Position numbers and translations under genes: made by a program. Below are positions 51,449-60,179 of a stretch of DNA of 64,000 bases, one piece after another; positions within the stretch are counted from its first letter, which is position 1; each line of letters opens with the position of its first letter. The stretch is from contig CP070652.1 in NCBI GenBank assembly GCA_020354645.1, positions 4,563,145 through 4,627,144 on the forward strand, in the 5' to 3' direction. Below the pieces are notes generated by a model that saw nothing but the letters and a program-made list of their open reading frames with translations, was not told the DNA's origin and searched no databases. The DNA is from Deltaproteobacteria bacterium (GTDB lineage: Bacteria; Desulfobacterota; Desulfobacteria; Desulfobacterales; G020354645).

Positions 51449-51477
51449 GGGGAGGGCCTCAAACGGCTCTCCCTTTT
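51449..51477 (+). terminator. Intrinsic terminator after the HNH gene
   Basis: GGGGAGGGCC pairs with GGCTCTCCC (one G-T) around a short loop and is followed by TTTT. It comes before the tRNA-Phe gene, which therefore needs its own promoter or read-through. Confidence 0.6.
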
Positions 51478-51509
51478 CCATCAACCTCACTGCCCCGCCA
51501 GAATCGTTT

Positions 51510-51587
51510 GGAGAGGTAGCTCAGCGAGGTAGAGCATCAGGGTGAAATCCTGAGTTTGCGCTGGTTCAATTCCGGCCCTCTCCGCCA
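51510..51587 (+). tRNA. tRNA with GAA (Phe) anticodon and G73
   Basis: 78 bases with CCA encoded. Acceptor GGAGAGG and CCTCTCC pair perfectly; D arm GCTC/GAGC; anticodon stem TCAGG/CCTGA perfect with loop GTGAAAT, anticodon GAA; T arm GCTGG/CCGGC around TTCAATT. The discriminator is G, whereas A73 is the usual element for phenylalanyl-tRNA synthetase, and base 32 is G. These differences suggest a divergent or foreign tRNA. Confidence 0.83.
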
Positions 51588-51750
51588 TCTCGCCTACAGG
51601 TCAACAGAAAACTGGCTTTCTATTTCAATCCCTCTTTGACGACTATTCGCTTGGGCGACGTATTCATCATTGACACATGGTTCCTCATTTGCCATAGTTC
51701 AGCATCCCAAACGTAGTTACACTCATTTTATGGAAAGGTAAGAAGAAGTT

Positions 51751-52713
51751 ATGAGCATACTTATTACAGGAGGCACCGGTTTTATCGGAGCCCAGGTGAT
51801 ACGGATTCTGTTGGAAAGGGGCGAGAAGAATCTCGTAGCTTTTGATATCAATCCGTCAACCCGGTTGCTACGTAATCTTGGAGACCAAGTTGAAGTGATT
51901 CGGGGAGATCTTGGAAATTTCAGCCACGTGTTGAATGCGGTCAAAACTTTCAGGCCCAAAGTCATTTATCACCTTGGAGGAATGCTGTCCGTCCCGTCAG
52001 ACGCTGATCCTGCAGCCGCGTTGCGGTCCAACGCCCTGGGAACCTTTCACGTTCTGGAATCGGCAAAATTATTTGACATCCCTCAGGTTTTGTTTTCCAG
52101 CACCATTGCAACTTACGGCTATGACCTCAAACAAGACACTTTAGATGATTATACGTTGCAGCGCCCCCAGCTTTTCTATGGCGCTACCAAAGTATTTTGC
52201 GAACATATGGGTCTTTTCTACAGACGCAAATATGGCCTGGATTTCAGGAGCGTTCGTTACCCTGCTATCGTGGGACCCGGTGTTAAAACCCCCGGTGTCG
52301 TCCAATATACCTCATGGGTCATCGAAGAAAGCGCTAAGGGAAATCCTTTTACCATTCAGGTAGCCCCCGAAACTAAATGCCCGGTAATGTACTTCAAAGA
52401 CGCAGCCCTCGCTATGGTCAAATTGGCTGATGCCCCCTTTGCAAACATCAAGATGGTAAATTATATAATTGCCGGTGTCACCCCCATAGCCAGCGCTCAG
52501 GAACTTGTCGACATGGTTAAGAAAAGAATCCCCGCTGCTCAAATTCGGTTTGAACCGGATATGGAACTTCTCAACGTTATTGAAAAATTACTGCTGCCCA
52601 TAGATGATCGGTTTGCCAGAGAGGAATGGAACTGGAAACCCGAATACGACCAAGAGCGCCTCATTGATGACTTTCTCGAAGAGTTGAAACGTCAGCCAGA
52701 TCGTTATGCCTAA
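51751..52713 (+). CDS. NAD-dependent epimerase/dehydratase (extended SDR)
   Basis: 320 residues. GGTGFIGAQVIRILLERGEK is the NAD-binding glycine-rich loop; DLGNFSHVLNAVKTFRPKVIYHLGG follows the family; FSSTIATYGYD has the catalytic Ser/Thr and YGATKVFCEH the Tyr-x3-Lys pair. The shape resembles UDP-glucose 4-epimerase relatives, including the L-threonine dehydrogenase of the SDR type; that type is possible because a zinc Tdh is also encoded in the window. No sugar-nucleotide genes are next to it. Single-gene unit, upstream of an F- and O-type repeat region. Confidence 0.88.
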   Translation: MSILITGGTGFIGAQVIRILLERGEKNLVAFDINPSTRLLRNLGDQVEVIRGDLGNFSHVLNAVKTFRPKVIYHLGGMLSVPSDADPAAALRSNALGTFHVLESAKLFDIPQVLFSSTIATYGYDLKQDTLDDYTLQRPQLFYGATKVFCEHMGLFYRRKYGLDFRSVRYPAIVGPGVKTPGVVQYTSWVIEESAKGNPFTIQVAPETKCPVMYFKDAALAMVKLADAPFANIKMVNYIIAGVTPIASAQELVDMVKKRIPAAQIRFEPDMELLNVIEKLLLPIDDRFAREEWNWKPEYDQERLIDDFLEELKRQPDRYA

Positions 52714-52734
52714 AATTGCCTGGTTTTGGTTTGG

Positions 52735-52800
52735 TAAAATGGGGCGCACATCTCGACGGGCTGTTTTCCAAATTTATTTGGGCAACAGCCCGTTGAATTC
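52735..52800 (+). repeat. Hairpin similar to the F-type repeat
   Basis: CGGGCTGTTTTCCAAATTTA then TTTGGGCAACAGCCCG forms a hairpin. The tail GGCAACAGCCCGTTG is close to the tail of the 49367 F copy (GGCAACAACCCGTT). Confidence 0.4.
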
Positions 52801-52922
52801 TGACCCATCTCTGCGCTCAAAATTTACCGTAAAACATAAATCCCCCTCTCTGAGCCTGAGAAACAGGGTTTTTATCATTTATTGCATAGCGGCTGCATGG
52901 TTGGAGTTAATGCATAAAAGAA

Positions 52923-53266
52923 GTGAAGCTCCCCGCCATGAAGGGTGGGGCTTCCCGGTAAAGAAAATATTTGTTTCGAATTAATCAGGGAGCGGGGTAT
53001 TTTTTGCACGACAAGATGATCGCCCCGCTGCGTTTAAATGGCAGGGGGCTGCTGCCGCCTGGAAAGGCAAACTGCGGTGTCGGTTGTCGGGATAGTGACG
53101 ATTGTCATCAGCAGGCAACAAATTGTAAGGCAGTTGCCGCTGCTCGACAGAGCAGGTGATCATCCGGCATCTTGTCGTCGCAAAAATTGCCCCGCTCCCT
53201 GAGATAGCTCCTATTGCTACCGTCGAATAAGGCGGGGCTTGGAGGGAAGCGAACCAATCAACGACC
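52923..53266 (+). repeat. O-type repeat carrying P3 copy a
   Basis: Left part: GTGAAGCTCCCCGCCATGAA, GGGTGGGGCTTCCCGG, spacer to TTTCGAATTAAT. Then the P3 element 52986-53201. Right part: AGATAGCTCC ... GGCGGGGCTTGGAGGGAAGC and GAACCAATCAACGACC. Both outer parts match the 63577 copy, and the right tail matches the 12917 copy. Confidence 0.75.
52986..53201 (+). repeat. P3 palindromic element, copy a
   Basis: 216 bp. Terminal inverted repeats of about 33 bp: CAGGGAGCGGGGTATTTTTT at the left and the reverse of AATTGCCCCGCTCCCTG at the right, followed inward by CACGACAAGATG and CATCTTGTCGTCG. The inner part has further GC-rich hairpins. Reverse-complemented, it matches the copy at 63640-63855. 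No gene. Confidence 0.85.
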
Positions 53267-53284
53267 ATCTTACCCGGAGGAAAC

Positions 53285-54508
53285 GTGAAAGCAAGGTATT
53301 TCTATGGCTACAATATCGTGGCGGCCGGTTTCGTCATCCAGGCGATCTGCATTGGTGCGATGTTCACTTACGGCGTTTTCTTCAAGGAGCTCCAGGTCGA
53401 GTTCGGCTGGTCGCGAGCAACGATATCGGGTGCATCGTCACTGGCTTTCCTGATCATGGGGGCGGTCGGAATCCTTGCCGGCAGACTCAACGACAGGATT
53501 GGCCCAAGGGTCATTATCTGGGTGGCCGGAATTTCTTTAGGGCTTGGCTATCTGCTCATGTCCCGGCTGCAGGCGATATGGCAGCTCTACCTGCTGTACG
53601 GGGTGCTGGTGGGTATCGGTTTCAGTACCCATGACGTTATCACGCTGTCAACGGTAGCGCGCTGGTTTGTGAGACGCCGAGGCATGATGTCCGGCATCGT
53701 TAAGGTCGGCACGGGATTCGGCCAGCTGCTGGTGCCGCTGATTACGACGGCACTCATTGCGGCCTACGGTTGGCGCAGCTCCTACCTTATTATCGGCACG
53801 GTGGCCCTGGTGATACTCGTGGCTGTGGCCCAAGTGCTGCGTCGGGACCCACAGGGAGTAGGTCTGCTGCCCGATGGCGGCAGCAATAAACACAGCCACG
53901 CAGGGATTGGATCCGAGGACCAGGGCGTACCTCTGAAAGCGGCCGTCCGTAGCAAGCAATTCTGGACAATATGCGTTGCGGAGTTCGCCATATTCTTCTG
54001 CTTGCTGACAATGATTGTGCACATCGTGCCGCACGCAACGGACCTCGGCCTGCCCCCTGCAACTGCAGCAGGGGTCCTCTCGACGATCGGGGGCATAAGC
54101 ATGCTGGGCCGAATTGTGATGGGCACTTGGAACGACAAAATAGGCGGAAAGCGCTCCCTGATTACTTGCTTTATCTTGCTGCTCTGCGGCCTTCTCTGGC
54201 TGCAGGTGGCCAAAGAGGCTTGGATGCTGTTTCTCTTTGCCGTGATCTACGGTTTTGCCCACGGCGGCTTCTTCACGGTGGTGTCTCCCCTGGTGGCCGA
54301 GCTGTTCGGTACCGGTTCGCACGGGCTGCTCTTCGGCATAGTTTTGGCCAGTGGCACGGTAGGCGGTGCGGTCGGCCCTTTACTGGCCGGACGCACCTTT
54401 GACGTGACCGGAAGTTACCAGTTTGTTTTTCTCGTGCTTACCGGACTGGCCGTGGCCGGCTTTGTACTCATAAGCTTGCTGCGGCCCCTTCAAAGTTTCG
54501 ACAGATAA
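53285..54508 (+). CDS. MFS transporter (OFA/MCT-like)
   Basis: 407 residues from a GTG start with GGAGG three bases upstream. Twelve membrane segments. The N-terminal phrase FYGYNIVAAGFVIQAICIGAMFTYGVFF and FGWSRATISGASSL are the opening of the oxalate/formate antiporter-like (OFA) group, and the loop GRLNDRIGPRVIIW is the MFS motif A. The second MFS gene (54650) is similar in type and may be its paralogue. It probably carries a monocarboxylate or dicarboxylate; the substrate is not readable from sequence. Confidence 0.9.
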   Translation: MKARYFYGYNIVAAGFVIQAICIGAMFTYGVFFKELQVEFGWSRATISGASSLAFLIMGAVGILAGRLNDRIGPRVIIWVAGISLGLGYLLMSRLQAIWQLYLLYGVLVGIGFSTHDVITLSTVARWFVRRRGMMSGIVKVGTGFGQLLVPLITTALIAAYGWRSSYLIIGTVALVILVAVAQVLRRDPQGVGLLPDGGSNKHSHAGIGSEDQGVPLKAAVRSKQFWTICVAEFAIFFCLLTMIVHIVPHATDLGLPPATAAGVLSTIGGISMLGRIVMGTWNDKIGGKRSLITCFILLLCGLLWLQVAKEAWMLFLFAVIYGFAHGGFFTVVSPLVAELFGTGSHGLLFGIVLASGTVGGAVGPLLAGRTFDVTGSYQFVFLVLTGLAVAGFVLISLLRPLQSFDR

Positions 54509-54649
54509 GCGCTTATCTTATTTCAGACCCGATATGGGATTAGAAACAAATAATACCCTGATCCTTTATTGAGAAACGGAGTTTTTATAATCCATTTCGA
54601 CTTGTCTTCTGAAAAGACCCTCTCAATATATAAAAATGCCAGAATTTAT

Positions 54650-55927
54650 ATGATGAGCGCCAATGATAACATCGGTAACAAAAAAGGCCCTTTCTTTCGA
54701 AACAGCTTCTTTTATGGGTGGGTAATCGTTGCTGCCGGTGCACTTCTTCTCGCCACTTCCTTCGGGATATGTTTCTCCTTCGGCGTTTTCTTCACATCCT
54801 TGCAGCAGGAATTTTCCTGGAGCCGGGCCACAACCTCCAGCCTCTTTTCTCTGTATCTGCTCTTTGTCGGAGTTTTTTCTATCTGGGGAGGCCGTGTTTC
54901 TGACAAATATGGGCCCAAACTCGTCGTAATTATAATGGGAGCTATCAGTGGACTGAGTCTCATTATGACCTCGCGAATTGAATCCCCGTGGCAACTCTAT
55001 CTTACATACAGCGTCCTGCTTTCGCTGGGAACGGGAGCAATGTATATCATCGTTATGTCCACTGGCTCCCGCTGGTTTTTCAAAAAAAGGGCTGCCGCTC
55101 TTGGCATAATAGGTGCCGGATCTAGTATCGGTACTGTTATTATGGCTCCGGTCAGTGCCTGGATGATCGCGGTGTATCACTGGCGCAGTGCCTACCTGAT
55201 TATCGGCATCATTGCATGGTGTGTCATCAAACCTGCTGCGCTATTGCTCAAGACTGATCCGTCAGAGATTGGGGCAAAAATTTACGGTGAATTTACTTCG
55301 GAGACAGCCGAGTTGCCGCAGGCACCAGCAGTTGGAGGATTTTCTCTTCGAGAGGCTGCAGGGACCGGAAACTTTCGATTGTTTTTTTTGATCTGGTTTT
55401 GCTATGCTTTCTGCCTGCATATGGTCATGAGCCATATCGTTCCCGGAATCGAAGACATCGGCGTAGAACCGACTCGGGCTGCAACAATTTTGAGCATATT
55501 GACCGCTGCTTCGATTCCATCCCGACTGGTGACCGGCTTCGTTGCAGACGTTGTAGACAGAAAAACAATCGCCGTTGCTTTTGCGTTGATCCATGCACTA
55601 ATGATGTTGTGGCTTGTAAAAGCTGATTCGCTGTGGATGTTTTATGTTTTCGCTGTGATTTATGGCCTGGCTTATGGCGGCATCGATCCGCCGGTGATCG
55701 CTATGGTGAGCGATGTTTTCGGATTAAACAACGTCGGCACCATAATGGGATTCCTGATGATCGGCTGGGGCATTGGTTCTGCAGCCGGACCATACATCAG
55801 CGGTCTCATTTTCGATCACACGGGCGGGTATCAGTTAGCTTTCCTGACGGGAGGTCTTATCATGGCGCTGGCAGCGATATGCATTTTAGGCGTGAAAACA
55901 AGCTACAACTATCAATCTGTTAAGTAG
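54650..55927 (+). CDS. MFS transporter (OFA/MCT-like), second copy
   Basis: About 425 residues. The start is uncertain: the open frame goes up to a TTG at 54569, but the ATGATG at 54650 (MMSANDNIGNKKGPFF) fits the length of its neighbour better; neither has a clear ribosome site. FYGWVIVAAGALLLATSFGICFSFGVFFTSL and FSWSRATTSSLF mark the same OFA-like group as the gene before it, and GGRVSDKYGPKLVVI is MFS motif A. Twelve membrane segments. The two genes look like an old tandem duplication that has diverged. Confidence 0.85.
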   Translation: MMSANDNIGNKKGPFFRNSFFYGWVIVAAGALLLATSFGICFSFGVFFTSLQQEFSWSRATTSSLFSLYLLFVGVFSIWGGRVSDKYGPKLVVIIMGAISGLSLIMTSRIESPWQLYLTYSVLLSLGTGAMYIIVMSTGSRWFFKKRAAALGIIGAGSSIGTVIMAPVSAWMIAVYHWRSAYLIIGIIAWCVIKPAALLLKTDPSEIGAKIYGEFTSETAELPQAPAVGGFSLREAAGTGNFRLFFLIWFCYAFCLHMVMSHIVPGIEDIGVEPTRAATILSILTAASIPSRLVTGFVADVVDRKTIAVAFALIHALMMLWLVKADSLWMFYVFAVIYGLAYGGIDPPVIAMVSDVFGLNNVGTIMGFLMIGWGIGSAAGPYISGLIFDHTGGYQLAFLTGGLIMALAAICILGVKTSYNYQSVK

Positions 55928-55950
55928 AAATAAAATCATTAGGGTACTAT

Positions 55951-56550
55951 TTATAAATCCCATACCACGCCTCTCGGGCCCGCATTGATAATTGTTGTTT
56001 GACCGATACGATCGATTTGACCGGCACCTCCGTGGATATGGCCACAGACCACCAGAATGGGTTTCTTATTTTTGATCACGTCTCTGACCGCTTCACTGCC
56101 CAAACGCCTGCCATCCGAAGATAGATCCAGAGCCCCTTTGGGCGGAGAATGGCTTACCAGAACAGCACCTGCCGGGCAATCTCGCAGCAATTCTGAAGCT
56201 TCATCTTCGCTGAAATCATAGCTCCACGAACCGAATGGAGTTACTGGTATACCCCCACCGATTCCGTAGAATAGCGTACCATCAATTTCTACCTGTCTGC
56301 CATGAAGGACAGTTGCGTTTTCCCATGAAAGACAAACATCATCGAGCTCTTTTTCAGATTCACTGTTCCCCGGGACAAGCACCGTCGGTTTTTTTATCTT
56401 TCGCAAAGCCCGTATGATTTGATCCAATCCTCTGCGGGCAATGCAGTAATCGCCGGCCCCGACGACCACATCAACATCCTCGGACCGTTCGACTAAGTTC
56501 GATGCCACACGCGTGTCAGAGTGAATATCGCTAAACAATAACAGCTTCAT
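55951..56550 (-). CDS. Calcineurin-like metallophosphoesterase
   Basis: 199 residues with GGGGG upstream of the ATG. Dinuclear-metal motifs in order: DIHSD (D-x-H), GAGDYC (GD), VPGNSES (GN), VSHSPPKG (H) and CGHIHG (GHxH). This is the short YfcE/MJ0936-like group, which removes phosphate from small diesters or nucleotides; in PGNSE the usual PGNHE histidine is replaced by serine, which may lower or alter activity. Convergent with the MFS gene, with 23 bp between the stop codons. Confidence 0.88.
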   Translation of the reverse strand: MKLLLFSDIHSDTRVASNLVERSEDVDVVVGAGDYCIARRGLDQIIRALRKIKKPTVLVPGNSESEKELDDVCLSWENATVLHGRQVEIDGTLFYGIGGGIPVTPFGSWSYDFSEDEASELLRDCPAGAVLVSHSPPKGALDLSSDGRRLGSEAVRDVIKNKKPILVVCGHIHGGAGQIDRIGQTTIINAGPRGVVWDL

Positions 56551-56680
56551 TTAAACCCCCAAGAAACATCGATGATGCAAGATCAGGTTTTGCAATCTGT
56601 GAGAAAGCGAACGTTGTCACTCGTAAGCGGCAAATCGAAAGGGAGTTTCCGTCTCGAAGCCTACTCGGCAATGTTTTGCC

Positions 56681-57949
56681 CTACAACCGTTGAATCAAAT
56701 AGATATAGGTGGGCAGCCGACTCAGAATTTTGATTTCAACAAAACGGCGCAACAGCTCGCGATTGTCACAGCTTGTATTCAAAGGCGATAAATAAATGGC
56801 GCCCTTGCTGTATGATCGATCGAGCCGGTTGCGAACCAATTCGATAATCGACCCATAATGGTCATTCGGAAACCAGTCTCCGAGGAGGAAGTTGGCCGTG
56901 ATTTCGATATTAAGATAGCTTCGATTAACCGCGAGCATCATCTGGAATGCATCTTCAATTTTATGGACATCCAGCGGTTTATTAATGCGTGAAAGGGTAG
57001 CGGCGTCCGCAGATTCAAACCCGATGTTGACATAGGTATACATCGGCGTTTGGTTGAGTGCATCCAACAGATTATTTCCGGCGTTAAGCAAGGAATCCAC
57101 ACTCCCAAACAAAAAGAGGGTCGGGTTTTTGAGGCGTGACTTCTCGAAACCAAAGGCCTCATAGGCTTCGCTGGCTGCCATGCAGATGTCTTCCGGTTTG
57201 GCCCCAAGTGCATCATGATTCCCCAGAAAGACGGCGTTATAGTTGCCCAGATTGGCACCATAAAAGGTCCGTAACTGTCGAATCTGCTGCAGAACATTGT
57301 CTTTGGACCGGGATTGAAAACTTTGCCGGGACTTTATGCAGCAGAAGTCGCAATGATATAGGCATCCATCGGTTATCATTAAAGGAATCACCTCATAATC
57401 AACATGGCGGGTATCCGGAGGAAGGACGGAAACTTCTCCGCCAATGATCCGATGCAGTTTTTCTGCTTTCATGCGCAGGGCGTTCGCATCGTGCCGGGAA
57501 ATAAGAGACAAAAAATCCTTTATTTTCGCAGGAATACCATTGGTAATCACCGTGGAAAGATTTACCCGCAACTGCGACCACGCCGTCAGTGCCTTTTGAA
57601 TATTGGGGTCGGTAAAAGGATTATATTTCCAGACCGAATTGCTCGGGTAGCAAAGACACGGTAGATAGTATTCGCCGAGTAAGTCAAAAACCCCCTTGTA
57701 CCCCCCGGCCGAATAAAACACCCAATCATTGGCATCGGTCCGCTTCAGCCATTCGGCAGGATGGGGCCAATTGCGGGTGAGACCGCGAATGGTCTTGATT
57801 TCACCGTTTAAATTAAACTCAAAGAGGTATTCCGGTGTTTTAATCTCGGAGAATCTCCCGTACCGGACCGGATAACTCGCCTTTGTGAATCGATTGGCCC
57901 CTTCCTTTTCAACGGTGACGTCGAGTTGACTCAGTCGATAGGCTTTCAC
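56681..57949 (-). CDS. Radical SAM protein
   Basis: About 422 residues. The start is placed at the GTG at 57949, preceded by AGGGG at six bases; a TTG at 57955 would lie on top of that site. C196, C200 and C203 (TDGCLYHCDFC) make the CxxxCxxC motif that binds the 4Fe-4S cluster. The region after it includes YNAVFLGNHDALGAKPEDI and NIGFESADAATLSRINKPLDVHKIEDAF, as in elongator-protein-3-like and related radical SAM proteins. The N-terminal 180 residues look like an additional domain. No B12 domain. The substrate is unknown. Confidence 0.85.
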   Translation of the reverse strand: MKAYRLSQLDVTVEKEGANRFTKASYPVRYGRFSEIKTPEYLFEFNLNGEIKTIRGLTRNWPHPAEWLKRTDANDWVFYSAGGYKGVFDLLGEYYLPCLCYPSNSVWKYNPFTDPNIQKALTAWSQLRVNLSTVITNGIPAKIKDFLSLISRHDANALRMKAEKLHRIIGGEVSVLPPDTRHVDYEVIPLMITDGCLYHCDFCCIKSRQSFQSRSKDNVLQQIRQLRTFYGANLGNYNAVFLGNHDALGAKPEDICMAASEAYEAFGFEKSRLKNPTLFLFGSVDSLLNAGNNLLDALNQTPMYTYVNIGFESADAATLSRINKPLDVHKIEDAFQMMLAVNRSYLNIEITANFLLGDWFPNDHYGSIIELVRNRLDRSYSKGAIYLSPLNTSCDNRELLRRFVEIKILSRLPTYIYLIQRL

Positions 57950-57955
57950 TAGCAA

Positions 57956-58266
57956 CCCCTGGCGTTAACGTTTACAATCAGGCACTTTAATGGATAACCT
58001 CAGATTCTTGTAACTTGAAGGCATGAAACCTCAAATGTTTTCGAATGGGATATTTCGCCAATGAAGACAAATATCAACATATATATTTATGCGTTTAGGT
58101 TACGTTAGGCAACCCCTAAATTTTATGGGTTTTGCCAGAATCACAGAGTATTATCATCTATCAAGAAAATTTGAATCCCCTCTCAAAAAATCTCCGTTGA
58201 CAGCCAAACCCGCTTTGGGTATTTGATGCTGGACCCGTATATATTTCTGAGATTCATGTTAGACTT
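57956..58266. other. Non-coding interval upstream of the radical SAM gene
   Basis: About 310 bases, AT-rich. A small inverted pair (GGCAACCC and GGGTTTTGCC) lies around 58109-58136. No gene was found. Confidence 0.4.
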
Positions 58267-58473
58267 GGTTTCAAAACCTCTTTTGAACCAATTTTGAGAA
58301 CTTTTGTCCAAAAGCGCTTAGCGAAGCGGAGCGCAAAATCTTGAACTGTCTGAGGGCGTTAGCCCGAGTTTTCAAGATTTAGTGCAGCGAGCTTAGCGCT
58401 TTACAATCCGCCAAAGATCTATGGCGGATAAAAAGGCGCAAACCGGTGAAAAGGAGGTTTTGAAACTGCTTCT
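58267..58473 (+). repeat. F-type structured repeat, copy 2 (complete)
   Basis: Ends GGTTTCAAAACCTCTTTT and AAAAGGAGGTTTTGAAACTG are inverted repeats. Inside, AAATCTTGAACTGTCTGAGG pairs with TTTTCAAGATTT around GGGCGTTAGCCC, and AATCCGCCAAAGATC pairs with ATGGCGGAT. It ends 59 bases before the sirtuin gene. Confidence 0.78.
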
Positions 58474-58532
58474 AAACAGTTTTCGATAAAACAAGCTTTT
58501 CTCTATTCAGTTACCGGCAGCCTGTTGCATAT

Positions 58533-59282
58533 ATGAAAGAATCCATCGAGCTGATTTCTCGCAAAATAAGAGCAGGTGGTAAAAATGTTGTTTTCACAGG
58601 GGCCGGCATATCCACGGAGTCCGGAATACCTGATTTCCGCAGTCAGGGCGGTATCTGGGAAAAATTCCGGCCGGTTTATTTTGACGAGTTCATGTCATCC
58701 AGAAAAGCTCGTGAAGAGTACTGGCGCCGATGGGTAGTGCTTTACAAGGATTTAATGCGCGCCAAACCCAATCCGGCCCATCAGGCACTGGTGAAACTTC
58801 ATGAGTGGGGTCTGCTGAAATCGGTAATCACCCAAAATGTAGATGGGTTGCACCAGGCATCCGGCCTGCCGGATGAGATGATCATCGAGCTTCACGGCAA
58901 TACGCGTCGCATACGCTGCATGGGCTGTCACCAGCTTACCCCGATTGAAGAGGTACGCCAACGCCTGAATCAGGGAGAGGCCGCCCCCGAATGTTCGTGC
59001 GGCGGCTATTTGAAGCCGGATACCATTTCATTCGGTCAGGCGATGCCCATGGTTGAAGTGGAAAAAGCGACAGCCCTTTCTAAGGACTGCAATTTTTTCC
59101 TGGTGGTTGGATCTACTCTGATTGTCCAGCCTGCCGCCCAAATGCCTTACTATGCCAAGAAAAACGGCGCGTTCTTGGGCATTATCAATCTATCTGAAAC
59201 CCCGTGTGACAGTATCAGTGATGTGCTCATTCAGGGAAAGGCAGGAGAGGTGCTGCCTAAAATAATCCGGGAGTTGGCCTAA
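58533..59282 (+). CDS. cobB: SIR2-family NAD-dependent protein deacylase
   Basis: 249 residues, normal for bacterial CobB. The NAD site is GAGISTESGIPDFRSQGG, the catalytic histidine lies in ELHGN after TQNVDGLHQASG, and the zinc site has CMGC then ECSCGG. The second zinc pair is Cys-x-Cys rather than the usual Cys-x2-Cys, so the zinc knuckle may differ a little. It removes acetyl or other acyl groups from lysines, with NAD as co-substrate, and could control acyl-CoA ligases, of which this window encodes two. No clear ribosome site precedes the ATG. Confidence 0.92.
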   Translation: MKESIELISRKIRAGGKNVVFTGAGISTESGIPDFRSQGGIWEKFRPVYFDEFMSSRKAREEYWRRWVVLYKDLMRAKPNPAHQALVKLHEWGLLKSVITQNVDGLHQASGLPDEMIIELHGNTRRIRCMGCHQLTPIEEVRQRLNQGEAAPECSCGGYLKPDTISFGQAMPMVEVEKATALSKDCNFFLVVGSTLIVQPAAQMPYYAKKNGAFLGIINLSETPCDSISDVLIQGKAGEVLPKIIRELA

Positions 59283-59332
59283 GAATTGGCAGTGTCGTGT
59301 CCCATGAATAATTTACTAAATTAGACGGAGGA

Positions 59333-59538
59333 GTTTGAAAGATTTTTGAGAGCGCCATTCGAGTCCCGCCGGCGGATCGGCTGTCTCGACCCTGAGATCA
59401 GACCGAAGGGCTTTCGACAAACTCAAGCACCGAGCTTATCGAAGGGTGCTCGTCGCAGGCGTGATGAGGTCGAGTTCTTTTGATGGGCAAGCAGGCGTCA
59501 CCAAAATGATCGTCGGCGTGATCAAAAGGCTTTCAAAC
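59333..59538. repeat. Imperfect inverted-repeat interval
   Basis: GTTTGAAAGATTTTTGA at 59333-59349 is nearly the reverse of TCAAAAGGCTTTCAAAC at 59522-59538. Inside is a smaller pair around CTTTCGACAAACTCAAGC and GAGCTTATCGAAGG, similar to the hairpin inserted at 34976. Possibly another mobile element. Confidence 0.5.
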
Positions 59539-59560
59539 CACGACTGACTTATGGTATAAT
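59532..59560 (+). promoter_or_regulatory. Promoter of the 37-residue gene
   Basis: TTCAAA at 59532-59537 and a perfect TATAAT at 59555-59560 with a 17-base spacer. It lies 47 bases before the small gene. The -35 box falls in the right end of the inverted-repeat interval. Confidence 0.5.
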
Positions 59561-59607
59561 AAATCATAAAGATGAAATCTGTGGATTGCATTTAACGGAG
59601 AAGGACC

Positions 59608-59721
59608 ATGACGTCTAAAATGACAGCAAAAGAAAAATGGCGAAACATTGTCAGATTGCTAAAATCCAATCCGAACAACCGCAAGCGTTTTTGTGCCTAT
59701 CTGCGCTTATTCTGTGAATAG
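59608..59721 (+). CDS. Possible 37-residue basic peptide
   Basis: ATG with GGAG nine bases upstream and a consensus promoter further upstream. The peptide begins MTSKMTAKEKWRNIVRLLKS, continues with an NNRKR patch and ends with two cysteines in the last nine residues (CAYLRLFCE). It is very basic and probably one amphipathic helix. Nothing like it is known to me. It may be a toxin-like or regulatory peptide, or a chance frame; the ordered signals make it worth listing. A weak hairpin (GGGGT / ACCCC) follows the stop codon. Confidence 0.45.
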   Translation: MTSKMTAKEKWRNIVRLLKSNPNNRKRFCAYLRLFCE

Positions 59722-60179
59722 CAAATAAAATGGGGTTAAATTTCTACCCCGTTGAATCTTAAACTCATCCCGCCTGCGCCTAAACTGAAATGCAGTGCAT
59801 ACTTCATAGGGCGCCTTGCGTGTTGAACCGATTGTCTGATTTTCACATTCCTTTGTCTTTCACCCGTAAATTAGACATAAACCGGGTGATGACCAACGAT
59901 ATCTTCGTCTCCTCATCTTCTCGTCCACAAGATATTCTGATGTGTCAAAAAAATCCATGTGTAAAGCTTCCATCATTTCTGCAGGTTTATCCCAGATGTT
60001 TTTTGTTTCAAGGGCTCGCCGCAAGTTAAAAATGTTAAGCTTTATATATTTTAACACTAGCTATAATTACCCTTGCACCCTTTTTATTTCAATGTAAATG
60101 TTGTATAAATATGCCCCTTTTTTACACATTCTTGCATTCATAGACCAGATAAATCATATCCGAAAAAAGGAAAACACAG
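59722..60179. other. Non-coding AT-rich interval
   Basis: About 460 bases between the small gene and the carbamoyltransferase gene. The last 150 bases are very AT-rich and probably hold the promoter of the next gene (TATAAAT around 60104). No gene was found on either strand. Confidence 0.35.
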
